Source: Desulfocapsa sp.
GTDB lineage: Bacteria; Desulfobacterota; Desulfobulbia; Desulfobulbales; Desulfocapsaceae
Reading direction: 5' to 3'
DNA length: 64,000 bases
Assembly (NCBI GenBank): GCA_022712895.1
Contig: JAFLJS010000042.1
Location: 1-64,000, forward strand
Part shown: positions 9,601-17,936 of the stretch, in pieces
Position numbering within the stretch: position 1 is the first letter of the stretch
Layout: each line of letters opens with the position of its first letter
Translations under genes and position numbers: made by a program
The notes under the pieces: generated by a model
What the model saw: the letters and a program-made list of their open reading frames with translations, nothing else
Databases searched by the model: none
Told to the model about the DNA's origin: nothing

Positions 9601-10586
9601 AACGCGTTCTGGTGACAGGTGGCGGTGGTTTTGTTGGCTTACATATTGTGAAACAGCTTCGTGCTGCTGACATCGACTGTATAGTACTGGGTCGCAACAC
9701 ATATCCAAAAGCAGAGCGCCTGGATGCCCTCTGTGTTCCGTGTGATATACGAGATGCAACTGCTGTTAAGCAGGCAATCAAAGCTGTTGATACAGTTTTT
9801 CATGTTGCAGCTCTTGCTGGTATCTGGGGGGAGTGGGAGGACTACTATCAGATTAATGTATGCGGCACAGAAAATGTAATTGCGGCCTGCGTGGAGAATG
9901 GAGTGCAGAATCTTGTCTACACCTCAACACCATCGGTGGTATTTAATGGTGATGATATTGTAGGTGGCAATGAATCGCTGCCCTACGGGAAAAAAGTTCT
10001 CTGTAACTACGCAAAAAGTAAAATAATTGCTGAAAAAAATATTCTGGCCAGTAACAGTGATTCCTTAAAAACCTGTGCCCTCAGACCACACCTTGTCTGG
10101 GGACCTGGTGATCCGCATCTGATCCCAAGGCTCCTGGAAAGGGGAAGAAAAAGAGAACTTAAAAAGGTTGGTAATTGCAATAACCTGGTAGATATAAGCT
10201 ATGTCGAAAATGTTGCTACCGCTCATGTACTAGCGGCACAGAATCTTGAGACAACTAGTACGGCAGCAGGGAAGGCGTACTTTATCAGCCAAGGCGAACC
10301 CGTGAACCTCTGGGATTGGGTGGATGAACTGTTCGCAGCTTTTGAAGTACCGGCACTGACAAAACGAGTTCCATTTTCTGTTGCATACAGTGCGGGTGCG
10401 ATCTTGGAAGTAATGCATAGAGTTTTTGCACCTGCAAAGGAACCCAAAATGACCCGATTTTTAGCTGAACAATTGGCAAAATCGCACTGTTTTTCAATAG
10501 ATAATGCAAAACGTGATCTAGGTTACAAAGTAGAGATAAGTACCAATGAAGGTATGAAACGACTGCTTACAGGAGGCCCTACGTGA
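9597..10586 (+). CDS. oleD: OleD, NADPH-dependent 2-alkyl-3-ketoacid reductase
   Basis: A 329-residue extended SDR of the 3-beta-HSD type. It carries the Rossmann motif TGGGGFVG at 7-14 and the catalytic pair Tyr138/Lys142 in YAKSK. OleD reduces the 2-alkyl-3-oxoalkanoate condensed by OleA to the hydroxy acid used by OleC. Translation appears to begin at a TTG whose last two bases belong to the oleC TGA stop (TTGA overlap), a tight coupling. The gene overlaps the next one by a GTGA. OleA, the condensing enzyme, is not in the window. Confidence 0.87.
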   Translation: MKRVLVTGGGGFVGLHIVKQLRAADIDCIVLGRNTYPKAERLDALCVPCDIRDATAVKQAIKAVDTVFHVAALAGIWGEWEDYYQINVCGTENVIAACVENGVQNLVYTSTPSVVFNGDDIVGGNESLPYGKKVLCNYAKSKIIAEKNILASNSDSLKTCALRPHLVWGPGDPHLIPRLLERGRKRELKKVGNCNNLVDISYVENVATAHVLAAQNLETTSTAAGKAYFISQGEPVNLWDWVDELFAAFEVPALTKRVPFSVAYSAGAILEVMHRVFAPAKEPKMTRFLAEQLAKSHCFSIDNAKRDLGYKVEISTNEGMKRLLTGGPT

Positions 10587-12001
10587 AACAATTTGTTCAT
10601 AAAATTGTACTCTTTTTTACAATTTTTACACTCCTGCAGGCAACCTGTGTCAACAAAAGTTATTCGTTCACTGTAGGTGAAGAGCGTGAAATGGGAGAGC
10701 AACTTCTTTATCAGATCCGCCTTGCCTTTCCCCTACTTGATGATCCAGACATCACACAGTACATTAACAGGTTAGGTGCTGACGTCCTCGAAGTCGCTGG
10801 TTTTCAGTATTTTGATTATCATTTCAATATCATTGAGTCATCCCAATTTAATGCCTTTGCAGCACCATCCGGTTTGATCTTTTTCTATACCGGGTTGATT
10901 GAACAGATGCATCACGAAGACGAATTGGTTTCTGTTCTTGCCCATGAGATTGGCCACGTAGTTGCACGACATATTGCCAAGGGAATGGATCAAAGTATGA
11001 AACTCAGTGTAGCCACATCACTCCTTGCTCTTGCCAGTATCGCCCTTGGAGCTGGTGCCTTGAGCCAGGCTCTCTTAACCGGCTCTCTTGCAGCAGGTCA
11101 GGCTACAAATCTGTATTTTTCAAGACAGGCAGAGGAAGAAGCTGACCTTCTTGCCTACGGTTGGATGAAAGAGATGAAACGTCATCCCCGAGGGCAGGAG
11201 GCCATGTTACGCTCCATGCGTCGAATCAGCCGGTATTCCATGGGGAACAATGTCCCACAATATCTCCTCACACATCCAAATCCCTCTGCTCGCCTTGATT
11301 ATGTACAGGGCCTGGTTGCATACGAAGCGGATCAGTTAGAAGACTTTGGAAACACCGATGATTTCCAGTTTTTGCGTATGCGATATCGAATGTTATCCTT
11401 GGTTAAAGATGGTAAACAATTTCGAAATATGTTGGTGAGCAAACTCAAGGATAGTTCTTTGAGTGCATCAGAGCATATGATGCTTGAATATGGCTTGTCC
11501 CAACTTGACCGTAGGGAAAACAATTTTTCTTCCAGCAGGAAATTGCTGAAGAAGGTTATAAAATTCTATCCAGAGCGATCAATCTTACAGGTTGACCTGG
11601 GTATAGTAGAAATGCAAGATGGCCATAAAGACCGTGCCCTGGCACTTATACAAAGTGCATATGAGCGTAACAGAAACGATCATTGGGCGATTTTTCAACT
11701 TGCCAGAGTCTGGCTTAGTCTAGGGAATCTCAAAAAAGCTGAAAAGTATTTCAACGAACTCCAGGCAGCGACACCTGCATATTCAAAAATTTATTATGAG
11801 CTTGGCAGACTCAAGGCAGGGCAGGGTAAAAATGCTGAATCATCATATTTTCTCGGAAAATACTACCTCTATGAAGGGAAATTAAAATTTGCGAGAGAAA
11901 ACATGGTGAAAGCAAAACGAAAAGCAATACTTTCGAAAAAGCAAGAAGATGATATCGACAGGATGCTCGGTATTATTGATCGCCTTGAAAAGGAGATGTG
12001 A
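10583..12001 (+). CDS. BepA-like M48 metalloprotease with TPR tail
   Basis: A 472-residue secreted protease. An N-terminal signal peptide (hydrophobic stretch 7-20) is followed by the M48 domain with zinc motif HEIGH at 121-125 and the third ligand in the AEEEAD stretch near 185, then C-terminal tetratricopeptide helices from about residue 300. BepA-type proteins act in the periplasm on outer-membrane protein assembly. The GTG start overlaps the oleD stop by four bases, so it is co-translated with the ole genes. Its last 29 bases overlap the end of tlyA on the other strand. Confidence 0.88.
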   Translation: MKQFVHKIVLFFTIFTLLQATCVNKSYSFTVGEEREMGEQLLYQIRLAFPLLDDPDITQYINRLGADVLEVAGFQYFDYHFNIIESSQFNAFAAPSGLIFFYTGLIEQMHHEDELVSVLAHEIGHVVARHIAKGMDQSMKLSVATSLLALASIALGAGALSQALLTGSLAAGQATNLYFSRQAEEEADLLAYGWMKEMKRHPRGQEAMLRSMRRISRYSMGNNVPQYLLTHPNPSARLDYVQGLVAYEADQLEDFGNTDDFQFLRMRYRMLSLVKDGKQFRNMLVSKLKDSSLSASEHMMLEYGLSQLDRRENNFSSSRKLLKKVIKFYPERSILQVDLGIVEMQDGHKDRALALIQSAYERNRNDHWAIFQLARVWLSLGNLKKAEKYFNELQAATPAYSKIYYELGRLKAGQGKNAESSYFLGKYYLYEGKLKFARENMVKAKRKAILSKKQEDDIDRMLGIIDRLEKEM

Positions 12002-12719
12002 TTTTCAAGAGAAATTCACAGTTTCCCTTAGGCCCTAAGATTGGACTCTTCACAGGTGTTGACACATGAAGCCCCAGTTCCTGGGCAAATGATACAACCT
12101 TATCAATTGCCTGTTGATGATGTTCCGGATTCGTAATTACCCCGCCTTTAGGAATGAGCTCTTTTGGCAGTTCAAATTGAGGTTTTACCAAACAGATAAT
12201 GGTGACAGTCTTACCAAAGAGTGGCAACAGGGGAGGCAGTAGTTTGGTCAGCGAGATAAAGGCTGCGTCTATCACTGCCAGGTGTATCTGCTCAGGGATC
12301 TGTTCTTTAGTGATTTTCCTGGCATTAAAACGTTCAATAACCACAACCCGTTCGTCCTGACGAAGCTTCCAGTTCAGCATGCCATAGGCAACGTCCACGG
12401 CATATACTTTTTTAGCACCATGCTGTAGTAAACAGTCTGTAAAACCGCCACTTGAGGCTCCTACATCCAGGCATATAAGGCCCTCTGGGGAGTAGGACAA
12501 ATCACGCAACCCACCAGCAAGTTTATAGCCACCTCGCGAAACATAAGGACATTTCTTTTTAACATGCAATAGAGTATCGGCAGGATATAGGCTACCAGCC
12601 TTATCAACTCTATCGCCTGAAAGAGTAACTTCACCAGCAATGATGAGTCGCCTGCCATGCACGATATTGTCACAAAGCTTTAAGCGAAGCAGCAGCTCAT
12701 CAAGGCGAATTTTCTTCAT
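11973..12719 (-). CDS. tlyA: TlyA family rRNA methyltransferase (S4-FtsJ)
   Basis: A 248-residue protein with an N-terminal S4 RNA-binding domain (RLDELLLRLKL, then GRRLIIAGEV) and a Rossmann methyltransferase domain with the SAM-binding motif LDVGASSGGFTD. TlyA proteins 2'-O-methylate cytidines in rRNA; the older hemolysin name is historical. It is the last gene of a long minus-strand run that begins in the lipid cluster near 23.1 kb. It is convergent with the M48 gene, overlapping it by 29 nt. Confidence 0.9.
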   Translation of the reverse strand: MKKIRLDELLLRLKLCDNIVHGRRLIIAGEVTLSGDRVDKAGSLYPADTLLHVKKKCPYVSRGGYKLAGGLRDLSYSPEGLICLDVGASSGGFTDCLLQHGAKKVYAVDVAYGMLNWKLRQDERVVVIERFNARKITKEQIPEQIHLAVIDAAFISLTKLLPPLLPLFGKTVTIICLVKPQFELPKELIPKGGVITNPEHHQQAIDKVVSFAQELGLHVSTPVKSPILGPKGNCEFLLKITSPFQGDQ

Positions 12720-12739
12720 AAAAGCTGAAACAATCCTGT

Positions 12740-13750
12740 TTACTGTAGTGCTGAAAGACGTTTTTGAGCGGTTTCAGCTTCTGGTGAGGTGGAATATGCC
12801 CTTGTCAACTTCTTGTAAATAATTTTTGCTGTTTCTCTATCAGAGAGTTGTTCAAAGGATTCTCCCTGTCGCAGCAGAGCTTTTGCGGCCTGCGGATTTC
12901 CCGGATAAGTGCTTATAATCTGCTGATATTGAATAATAGCCTGATCGTACTCGCCTTGTTTATACAAGCATTCGCCCATCATATAGCGTGATCTGATAGC
13001 GGTGTCTTTGTCCTTTTTGTTTGAGGCACTTTTTTCAAACAGACCATAGGCAGCTTTGAAATCGCCGTCTCTATACTTCTGTTGACCTTCTGAATAACTA
13101 TCGAGAACTGGGGTAACCGTTTTTACTACTGTAGGAGTGGCAACAACTCCAGAAGCAACTTTTTGTGCTGGTACTGATTGAACCGCTTTTTGATTAACAA
13201 TAACCTTTCTGCTCAATGGTTGAATACGAATTACACCAGATTTTATTGCTGGAGTATTGGCACGAGCACGTTTTGCAGCTTGAGCTTTACGCATAGCATC
13301 GTCAGCTGCTTTTGTAGCAGCCCGGGATCTTCTTTCAGCTTCGTGAACCCTTGCCTGTTGAATAGCAACCAGTGATTCATTCTGTAAAGCAATTTTAGAA
13401 TTTAAATCACTGATGGTCTTGTTAATTTTTTCATCTTGCTGCGAGGAAAGTGTTCGAACTGCAAGTTGCAGTTCTTTGTTCTGTTCCTGCAACATACGAT
13501 TCATATGGGCATTTTCTTCAAGTTTTCCTTTGAGCTCTAGTAAATCCCTTTGTATCTGATCAAGTATACCTGACGAATCAGCCTGACGCTGTTGCATCTG
13601 ATCAACAGTATTGACCTTCATATCATCAAGTTTTTTATTGATACTACGGACGTGATAGCCAAGTGTCTGTACTTCCTGCTGAGAAGCACAACTGCTGAGC
13701 AGAGGAATAAGACTTAGGAGAAGGAGTGGAGTAAGGTATCTCTTTTTCAT
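12740..13750 (-). CDS. cpoB: CpoB/YbgF-like Tol-system protein, predicted lipoprotein
   Basis: A 336-residue envelope protein. The N-terminus has a short hydrophobic signal ending in the lipobox LLSSC, so Cys21 is likely lipidated; classical CpoB is a soluble periplasmic protein. A coiled coil follows (about 30-165), then a Pro/Val/Lys-rich linker and three TPR units from about residue 215 to the end. CpoB coordinates the Tol system with septal peptidoglycan synthesis. It lies 36 nt downstream of tolB, exactly where pal would normally be. Confidence 0.85.
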   Translation of the reverse strand: MKKRYLTPLLLLSLIPLLSSCASQQEVQTLGYHVRSINKKLDDMKVNTVDQMQQRQADSSGILDQIQRDLLELKGKLEENAHMNRMLQEQNKELQLAVRTLSSQQDEKINKTISDLNSKIALQNESLVAIQQARVHEAERRSRAATKAADDAMRKAQAAKRARANTPAIKSGVIRIQPLSRKVIVNQKAVQSVPAQKVASGVVATPTVVKTVTPVLDSYSEGQQKYRDGDFKAAYGLFEKSASNKKDKDTAIRSRYMMGECLYKQGEYDQAIIQYQQIISTYPGNPQAAKALLRQGESFEQLSDRETAKIIYKKLTRAYSTSPEAETAQKRLSALQ

Positions 13751-13786
13751 GTGATTGCCTGTGAAATGTGTCTATTTTGATAAAAA

Positions 13787-15073
13787 TTAGTTTTGAGTGG
13801 AAGCCCAACGAGGATATGTTTGATTGCCAGTAATTGTAAAAAGCTGACGAAGATAGTTACCATTCTTCATAATAGCATAAATTTTCTGTTTATTGTTTAT
13901 CCTTAGTGAGAAAAGAATCTGTTTACCATCTGGAGACCAGCTCGGAGACTCATGGTGCCCTGGCCCTGTTGTGATCTGGTTTGGATTCGAACTTGGACGT
14001 GGAGCAATGGTAAAGATCTGGTAGGCTCCATCCACAAGACTTGAATAGGTGATTAAGTCTTCAGTGGGAGACCAGTCGGGTTCAGCATTCTCACGTCCTT
14101 TAAAGGTAATACGCTGTACACCACCGGTTTTCAGGTTCATGATATAAATTTGGGGTCTTCCACTTCTGTCTGAGACAAATGCGATCTGTTTACCATCGGG
14201 GGACCATGTTGGGGAAACGTTAATACCGGATCTTCTGGTGAGCTGTTTGATGATTTTCCCTTTACGATCCATTAAGAACATATCAGGATTTCCGTCTTTA
14301 CTTAAGGTCAGGATCATACGGCGGCCATCTGGAGACCAGGCAGGGGCAAGGTTCATCCCATTTCTTCGTGAGAGTGGACGTGTTGTGCTGGACTGTTTAA
14401 GATCGGTAATATAAAGGTTCTGATTTCCTGAATGGTAGGAGGTGTATGTCAGATACCTGCCGCCCGGAACAAATCGTGGAGAAACAACCAGGTTTTTGTG
14501 GCGTGTAATCTGTCGGACTTGGGTACCAAGTATGTCTGTAAGATATACTTCTTTGGCTTTGCTTCTGTCAGAAATATAAGCAATTTTACTAAGAGCAATA
14601 CCATCAGTGCCAGTCATCTCCTTGATAACTGCATTGGTAAAACGAAAAAGCATATCGTTTTTCTTGTTTGTCGTTCCATTGTAGCGTTTGCCCATCAACA
14701 TATCACCGGCAGCAACATCAAGGAGTCGGATCTCAAGAATTATTCCATTTGCGGAGTTTGTGTAGCTTCCTTTTACCACAAAATCAGCACCCAATGTTTT
14801 CCAGTTGCTCCCCTGGCGGTTTCCGTATTCTTCACCTGGGATGAGTGTAATGATACCGTGAAAAACGAGAGCTTTTCCAAGGATATCCGCAAGTTCTCTA
14901 CCAAATACCTGTAATTTCGCAGGTTGATCACTATTCACAAACCATGGGACAGCAATATTTACCTTTCTTGCAACAGGGGATGTGATATCCAAATAGACAA
15001 GTTCTTTCGTCTGACTTAGGGCTGGAATGGCCAGAAAAACGAGAAGCAGAATATATAAAAATCGAGATTTCAT
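13787..15073 (-). CDS. tolB: TolB, periplasmic beta-propeller of the Tol system
   Basis: A 428-residue protein with a signal peptide ending at ALS near residue 20, an N-terminal TolB domain (to about 170) and a C-terminal six-blade WD40-like propeller. The repeated blade signature SPDGKQI/WSPDGRRM occurs several times. TolB shuttles between the inner-membrane TolQRA complex and Pal at the outer membrane during division. It follows tolA by about 90 nt. Confidence 0.95.
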   Translation of the reverse strand: MKSRFLYILLLVFLAIPALSQTKELVYLDITSPVARKVNIAVPWFVNSDQPAKLQVFGRELADILGKALVFHGIITLIPGEEYGNRQGSNWKTLGADFVVKGSYTNSANGIILEIRLLDVAAGDMLMGKRYNGTTNKKNDMLFRFTNAVIKEMTGTDGIALSKIAYISDRSKAKEVYLTDILGTQVRQITRHKNLVVSPRFVPGGRYLTYTSYHSGNQNLYITDLKQSSTTRPLSRRNGMNLAPAWSPDGRRMILTLSKDGNPDMFLMDRKGKIIKQLTRRSGINVSPTWSPDGKQIAFVSDRSGRPQIYIMNLKTGGVQRITFKGRENAEPDWSPTEDLITYSSLVDGAYQIFTIAPRPSSNPNQITTGPGHHESPSWSPDGKQILFSLRINNKQKIYAIMKNGNYLRQLFTITGNQTYPRWASTQN

Positions 15074-15166
15074 AAGCGTTCTATTATTAAATTTGATTAG
15101 AGAATGATATTGGATAATTATAAATGTTTAGCCTTGTCAGTCAAGTTGTTTAGGGAAGAAAACAGT

Positions 15167-16090
15167 TTATTGTATTTGGTCTGGGCTAAACTTAAGGCCA
15201 AGGGATAATTGTTGCTCCTTTAAAGCCCTTGGAATTGCTGGGAAGGGGTTAGCTTCTTGAATAGTTCTACTAACGAACTGATCAAACGCCCTATCGCCTG
15301 ATCGCTTTTGAAAGTTATAGTCTGTGACTCTGCCATTTTGAGCAATAGTTATAACTACAACAGCAAGAAGTTGTGGATCCCACTGCTTGAATTCAGGCAG
15401 TGACCAGTACTGATGCAAGTGTCCGAAAATTGCGGAATAGTATTGCGCCTCAAGGGCACTGGAACTGCCACCGGAACGACTAGTACGGCGAGAATCATTT
15501 CTAGCAGTGTTCGCAGCAGCGTCGGCGTGTAAGGATTGTTTTAATGCTGCCATAGCCGCGCTTGCAGCAATCTTGGCTTCTGCATCAGCAATGGCTTTTT
15601 GCCGCTTTGCCTCTTCCTGTAGTTGCTGACTCCTGGCATCGAGTTCCTGTTGTCTGGCCAAAGCTTTTCGTCTCTCAGCAGCTAGATTTTTTCTCTCTAT
15701 ATCTTCGGTACTGCTGCCTGGTGGGACTTTTCTTTTTAGCTTTCGTTTTAAAGGTTTAATTGATATTGCTTTGGCTGGAACTGGTGCTGGCTGAGTTTTC
15801 TCAATTTCTGCAATGGGGGCAGTACTTTTGGGAGTTATTTTTGGTTCCTTAACGGTCACAGCAGGGGTTGCTACTGCCGCAGGAGGTAACGTCTTCACAG
15901 GGGCAGGGGGAAGTAAATCTGCAATATTTACCAAGTTGACGGATGTGAAATCCGGCAGCTTGGGCCTGGTGTGAATATACTTCGGAACTATGATGGCAGA
16001 GGAGAGCAACAGAACGTGGAACAGTATTGCAAGATTAAAAGGAAGTTTCCAACCCATGGAGAATGTCGTTGTGCTATATTCTTTAGCCAC
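15167..16090 (-). CDS. tolA: TolA-like protein with TonB-type C-terminal domain
   Basis: A 307-residue protein. One transmembrane segment (about 14-35) anchors it in the inner membrane; a Pro/Ala/Lys-rich stretch (45-125) and a charged helical region (125-200) should span the periplasm; residues 215-307 form a TonB/TolA C-terminal domain (YWSLPEF ... VVVITIAQNGRVTDYNF). It couples TolQR energy to the outer membrane. Operon position between tolR (2-nt gap) and tolB supports TolA rather than TonB. Confidence 0.88.
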   Translation of the reverse strand: MAKEYSTTTFSMGWKLPFNLAILFHVLLLSSAIIVPKYIHTRPKLPDFTSVNLVNIADLLPPAPVKTLPPAAVATPAVTVKEPKITPKSTAPIAEIEKTQPAPVPAKAISIKPLKRKLKRKVPPGSSTEDIERKNLAAERRKALARQQELDARSQQLQEEAKRQKAIADAEAKIAASAAMAALKQSLHADAAANTARNDSRRTSRSGGSSSALEAQYYSAIFGHLHQYWSLPEFKQWDPQLLAVVVITIAQNGRVTDYNFQKRSGDRAFDQFVSRTIQEANPFPAIPRALKEQQLSLGLKFSPDQIQ

Positions 16091-16092
16091 TA

Positions 16093-16512
16093 TCAGTTTG
16101 TAATTTCTTTCGGTTCTGTGATCATACCAAGTTTTTCAAAACCTGCGGCCTTTATTTCAGCCATGATATTGACCACTACACCGTAGGTGATATTTTTGTC
16201 AGCTTTTAGAAAAATTGGTTGTTGATTGTTTTCGGCATACAGCTTTTTAAGTTGCTGACGAAGGAGTGCTTCTCCAACCTCGATTTTTCCTAATGTGATT
16301 TTACCTGTTTTATCAAGAGTGATAATTAAAGGATCTTCATTTTGTCGTAGCGATTTCGCTGTGGTCTCTGGTAAATCAACATCCAGGCCCTGAGTCATCA
16401 TGGGAGCTGTAACCATAAAAATGATCAGGAGCACCAGCATGACGTCGACCATCGGGGTCACATTGATTTCTGAGACAAATCCGGAACGAGATCTACCTGT
16501 ACTAAAACCCAT
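16093..16512 (-). CDS. tolR: TolR/ExbD-type proton-channel subunit
   Basis: A 139-residue ExbD/TolR family protein. It has a single N-terminal membrane helix preceded by EINVTPMVDVMLVLLIIF, which includes the essential membrane Asp (Asp23). The C-terminal periplasmic domain carries LPETTAKS and the usual KADKNITYGVVV element. Together with TolQ it uses the proton gradient to energise TolA. It lies 11 nt downstream of tolQ. Confidence 0.94.
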   Translation of the reverse strand: MGFSTGRSRSGFVSEINVTPMVDVMLVLLIIFMVTAPMMTQGLDVDLPETTAKSLRQNEDPLIITLDKTGKITLGKIEVGEALLRQQLKKLYAENNQQPIFLKADKNITYGVVVNIMAEIKAAGFEKLGMITEPKEITN

Positions 16513-16523
16513 TAGAATGTCCT

Positions 16524-17225
16524 TTATACACGGCTGAGCAAATCTCTTTCCACAAGGTTAAGGAAGTCTGTGGAAAAATTCTGCATTTCATTTTCAATTT
16601 CGATCAATTTATTCGCGTAAAAATTATAGGCTATGACTGCTGGGATGGCAACGGCAAGGCCTGCTGCTGTAGCAACCAGTGCTTCTGAGATACCAGGAGC
16701 CACAACTGCCAGGGACGCAGAACCTCGCTGTCCAATTTCATGAAATGAGGCCATAATTCCCCACACTGTTCCAAACAACCCAATAAAAGGTGCAGCTGAG
16801 CCTGTCGTGGCCAGAAACTGTAAATTGCTCCCTAACTCTGCAATTTCCATGGATTCAGCTTTGCGAATGGCTCGCTTTAAGTTATCCATGGTAGCAAGTT
16901 GCATTTCAAGTGGCTCATTACTATGAGTACCGTCTTTAATGTTACGAATCTTGTTGATCTTCTGAAGTTCGGCAAATCCTGCAGAAAACACGGCGGCTTC
17001 AGGGCTCAAGGGGAACTTTTGTGCGGCTTCTTCCGCATCATTGAGTGTTTTTGAAGACCAGAAGGCTTCCATAAAGTCATCTGTCTCACGTACTGCTTTA
17101 CGAAACAAACGGTTTTTCATAAAAATGATCGACCAGGAGGCGAGTGAGAACAGGAGCAGAGTAAGCATAACGGCCTGTCCCATAGGACCAGCCTGGAGAA
17201 TCATGTCAGAGATAGAAAGTTGCAC
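16524..17225 (-). CDS. tolQ: TolQ/ExbB-type proton-channel subunit
   Basis: A 233-residue MotA/TolQ/ExbB protein with three membrane helices: about 16-36, then a pair near 130-155 and 175-200 containing GLFGTVWGIM and ISEALVATAAGLAVAIPAVIAYN. It forms the pentameric channel around TolR. It is preceded by a 78-nt gap after the small UGA-containing ORF, and through that ORF is contiguous with the acyl-chain gene cluster upstream. Confidence 0.94.
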   Translation of the reverse strand: MQLSISDMILQAGPMGQAVMLTLLLFSLASWSIIFMKNRLFRKAVRETDDFMEAFWSSKTLNDAEEAAQKFPLSPEAAVFSAGFAELQKINKIRNIKDGTHSNEPLEMQLATMDNLKRAIRKAESMEIAELGSNLQFLATTGSAAPFIGLFGTVWGIMASFHEIGQRGSASLAVVAPGISEALVATAAGLAVAIPAVIAYNFYANKLIEIENEMQNFSTDFLNLVERDLLSRV

Positions 17226-17303
17226 TTCGTGTTCCTTTGGGAATTAAAAGAAAAAGGGATTAAAAAAACTATTCTTTTTTTATAATTGGCTTCACAAAAA
17301 AGG

Positions 17304-17495
17304 TCAACAACAGGCGAGTATACATAGACGATCAATGTGTTTTTGCATTTGATCGTCATATTGAGCAATAGGGGTTTCCATATGGCACTCTGAACAGAGT
17401 ACTGTAGCATTCTGTCAACGTCCCTGAACAGTTGCACTGACTTTGTCGCAGAAAATACAGGTAAAAAGCGGATCGAGTTCTTCTGTTTCTGTCAT
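17304..17495 (-). CDS. Small zinc-ribbon ORF with in-frame UGA (possible selenoprotein or recent nonsense)
   Basis: Conceptual reading gives 63 residues if the in-frame TGA at 17415-17417 is read through. The N-terminal 26 residues carry Cys13-x-x-Cys16 (TCIFC); the TGA is codon 27; the distal part has Cys34-x-x-Cys37 (LCSEC) and ends in a Cys-Cys pair. Both halves of a four-Cys zinc-ribbon pattern lie in one frame across the stop, so the distal part is clearly part of the gene. The ATG forms an ATGA overlap with the upstream FabZ-like gene. Starting 12 nt after the UGA, the RNA can fold a 7-bp stem (17402-17396 with 17391-17385) closed by the loop GUUC, 19 nt from the UGA; that fits the bacterial SECIS pattern (G first in the loop, 16-37 nt spacing). 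A simple point mutation (for example from TGG) is equally possible, because the Sec would be extra to the four Cys. Confidence 0.6.
17385..17402 (-). promoter_or_regulatory. SECIS-like hairpin after in-frame UGA
   Basis: Seven-base-pair stem GUACUCU/AGAGUGC (one U-G pair) with a four-base GUUC loop. It sits 12 nt downstream of the TGA at 17415-17417. A Sec-insertion role is inference; random hairpins of this size are not rare. Confidence 0.35.
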
Positions 17496-17932
17496 GACAT
17501 GCTGGCTAACGTACAGCAGAAGTTTGTTCTTACTGCAACTTTTTCCTTAACACGCAGTATACCTTTTAAGAACCATACTCCACTAAATGTCTCTTTCAGA
17601 GTTACCTGCATTTGAATGATATCGCCCGGGCCAACGGGGCGTTTAAATTTAGCATTTTCAACACGCGTGATTACAGGAACGCCAAGTGGAGGGGGCACTG
17701 CATCTTTCATCAGTAAAGATATAAGAAGAGCCCCTGTTTGAAAAAGGGCTTCGCAAAGCAAAACACCTGGTAAAATAGGGTGCTGTGGATAGTGACCTTT
17801 AAAAACATCCAGATCTTCTGGTATTTTCTTTTCTGTAAGAATAGAAGTTGTGTCTGACTCAAGTATGGAGTCTACCCAGAGAAATGGTGGCCGATGGGGG
17901 ATAAGGTCTGTGACTTTTAAATTCTTATGCAC
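17492..17932 (-). CDS. FabZ-like 3-hydroxyacyl-ACP dehydratase of the lipid cluster
   Basis: A 146-residue hot-dog fold protein. It has HRPPFLWVD near the N-terminus and the catalytic site FKGHYPQHPILPGVLLCEAL with His47 and Glu61, as in FabZ. The predicted reaction is dehydration of 3-hydroxyacyl-ACP to the trans-2-enoyl form. It lies 4 nt after the FabG-like gene and overlaps the next small ORF by ATGA. Placement beside a dedicated KAS, ACP and CrtI-like enzymes suggests a specialised pathway rather than bulk fatty acid synthesis. Confidence 0.85.
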   Translation of the reverse strand: MHKNLKVTDLIPHRPPFLWVDSILESDTTSILTEKKIPEDLDVFKGHYPQHPILPGVLLCEALFQTGALLISLLMKDAVPPPLGVPVITRVENAKFKRPVGPGDIIQMQVTLKETFSGVWFLKGILRVKEKVAVRTNFCCTLASMS

Positions 17933-17936
17933 CGGA

